A stretch of DNA of 8,651 nt. Source: an uncultured Oscillospiraceae bacterium. GTDB lineage: Bacteria > Bacillota > Clostridia > Oscillospirales > Oscillospiraceae. This document shows positions 7,724-8,651 of the stretch, piece by piece. Position 1 is the stretch's first letter; each line of letters begins with the position of its first letter. The stretch covers positions 1 to 8,651 of the forward strand of contig CAKTTB010000021.1 of assembly GCA_934613505.1 (NCBI GenBank). Direction: 5' to 3'. The position numbers and the translations under genes were made by a program. Under the pieces are notes generated by a model. That model did not search any database. It was not told the DNA's origin and was given only the letters and a program-made list of their open reading frames with translations.

Positions 7724-8369
7724 TCATACGATCTGCAGGATATCGCCCTTCAGATACAGGGCCTGGTCGGAGCTGAGGCTGGCGGCGTGGTCGTGCGACT
7801 GCCTCGACGCTCTTCGCGCCGCAAAGCGCAGCGTGCACCGAAAAGCCGCCCGTGCAGCAGCACAGGTCAAGCACGTCCTGCCCCGGCGCATAGGGCTTCA
7901 AACGTCCGCGGTTTTCCTGCTGGTCGAGGAAGTGCCCGGTCTTCTGCCCGTTTGCGATGGAGACGAGCATCTTTGCGTCATGCTCCCGGATCACGATCTC
8001 ATCCGGGACCTCACCATAGACGCAGGTCTTGATCTGCGGTAAGCCTTCCTTTTCCCGGACCGGCAGATCATCGCGCTCATAGATGCCGCGCGGCAAAAAG
8101 AGCTCCGCCAGAATTTCGATCAGCGGCGGCTGAAAAAGGCGCGGTTGACCGCTTCTGTTTCATCGCGCGTCAGGACGCGGACCGTCAGCTTGGATCGGGA
8201 GTTGAAAAATCCGCGGGCGGCAAAGCGCTGGTGACTGTCCAGCACGTCGACGACACAGCCGCCGGTGCAGACATCATCTGCCCAGTCCAGCTCGTTATCG
8301 TAGATCAGTTTCTGTCCCGCGCACACCGGCTTCCTCACCGCGGTGCAGACAGACCTTGGGATATTCCAT
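7724..8369 (-). pseudogene. rlmI: Decayed second copy of the rlmI-like methyltransferase
   Basis: Aligns end to end with the intact gene at 2559-3737 but is 646 bp instead of 1179. The start codon (8367-8369) and stop (7724-7726) are retained. Three lesions are seen. A 368-bp deletion at 7802/7803 corresponds to intact bases 2638-3005 (about residues 245-367) and removes the DPPAFAKS and SCSCSQFM motifs. A 163-bp deletion around 8124-8132 removes about residues 81-135. A 2-nt loss near 8320 shifts frame close to the N-terminus. All three break the frame. Over 329 bp (7803-8131) I count about 30 differences by hand, roughly 91% identity, yet the 99 residues from PRGIYERDD to SVEAV differ at only three positions. 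The copy therefore diverged while still selected, then died. It starts 8 bp after the metallophosphoesterase stop, which suggests this was an old operon position. Confidence 0.92.
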
Positions 8370-8377
8370 GGTTCATC

Positions 8378-8651
8378 CTATAGTTCGAGCGTATAGCGCT
8401 CGAAGGCGTTGATGATGGTAGTGCCGCCGTGCTGTAGCACGCGGGGGATCGCACAGCCGTACTCCATATGCACGTGGCCGTGGATCAGATAGCGCGGCTG
8501 ATAGCGCTCAAGCAGCGGCAGGAAGGCCTCAAAGCCGCAGTGGGCAAAGTCCTCCGCGTCGCCGAAGCCGCGGACCGGGGCGTGCGTAAGCACGATATCG
8601 ACGCCGCCCGCGCGGCGGATCTTCCAGCCGAGCTTCCGGATGCGGGCTTCC
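8378..8651 (-). CDS. Calcineurin-like metallophosphoesterase, C-terminal part
   Basis: The 5' end is outside the window; 91 codons are visible. Two metal-site motifs of the calcineurin-like phosphoesterase family are clear: the His of VLTHAP and, further on, the two His of LIHGHVHMEYG. The upstream Asp/Asn ligands (GDxH, GNHE) would lie beyond the window edge. The stretch GFGDAEDFAHCGFEAFLPLLERYQPRYLIHGHVH resembles small bacterial metallophosphoesterases of unknown substrate (nucleotide, phosphodiester or sugar phosphate). It ends 8 bp before the start of the dead rlmI copy in the same direction, and probably once formed a unit with it. Confidence 0.88.
   Translation of the reverse strand, partial: EARIRKLGWKIRRAGGVDIVLTHAPVRGFGDAEDFAHCGFEAFLPLLERYQPRYLIHGHVHMEYGCAIPRVLQHGGTTIINAFERYTLEL

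Noticed and set aside
7548..8042. A 164-codon + strand frame over the terminator and the dead rlmI copy
   Set aside because: It runs through a terminator hairpin and a palindrome and then antisense through the pseudogene; no ribosome site and no domain.
7716..8096. A 126-codon - strand frame that could be called a small methyltransferase
   Set aside because: It is a fragment of the dead rlmI copy. It starts inside the domain and ends with frameshifted residues after the 368-bp deletion.
8384..8404. Inverted repeat TTCGAGCG/CGCTCGAA near the metallophosphoesterase stop
   Set aside because: It lies inside the coding region and has no U-tract on the transcribed strand, so I do not call it a terminator.

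Overview
The window is a GC-rich (roughly 60% by eye) stretch of bacterial chromosome. Gene content, consensus Shine-Dalgarno sites, intrinsic terminators and a characteristic family of short palindromic intergenic repeats point to a gut-type member of the Clostridia, most likely Oscillospiraceae/Ruminococcaceae. This assignment is inference: no rRNA or other phylogenetic marker is present.

Layout. (1) 1-2305, + strand: the 3' half of a FabF-type beta-ketoacyl-ACP synthase, followed after 3 bp by a 553-aa acyl-CoA/acyl-ACP synthetase of the adenylate-forming superfamily. This looks like the end of a fatty-acid or acyl natural-product operon. (2) 2306-2558: a convergent intergenic region with three copies of a palindromic repeat (one inverted) and a perfect 24-bp palindrome that ends the leftward transcript. 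(3) 2559-3737, - strand: an intact RlmI-family 23S rRNA m5C methyltransferase. (4) 3799-7405, - strand: a three-gene operon transcribed as xylulokinase, then a DUF4867 cupin-like protein, then an L-fucose/L-arabinose-isomerase-family enzyme of the type shown in Clostridium to be a xylose isomerase (XylA-II). Together these would convert D-xylose to D-xylulose 5-phosphate. A TTGACA-type promoter and a cre-like operator candidate lie upstream. (5) 7406-7723: promoter region, a strong leftward terminator and a second palindrome. (6) 7724-8369, - strand: a decayed second copy of the rlmI-like gene, with two internal deletions and a 2-nt frameshift. (7) 8378-8651, - strand: the C-terminal part of a calcineurin-like metallophosphoesterase.

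The most notable structure is the pair of rlmI copies in direct orientation around the xylose operon, one intact and one dead. They are about 91% identical where I compared them, and most differences are synonymous. The duplication also carries the terminator palindrome. This suggests that the xylose operon and the working rlmI arrived or were rearranged together, leaving the older copy to decay, and that the operon could still be lost or amplified by recombination between the copies. The second item of interest is the DUF4867 protein, which sits inside the xylose operon and carries a recognisable cupin metal-site pattern but has no assigned reaction that I know of.
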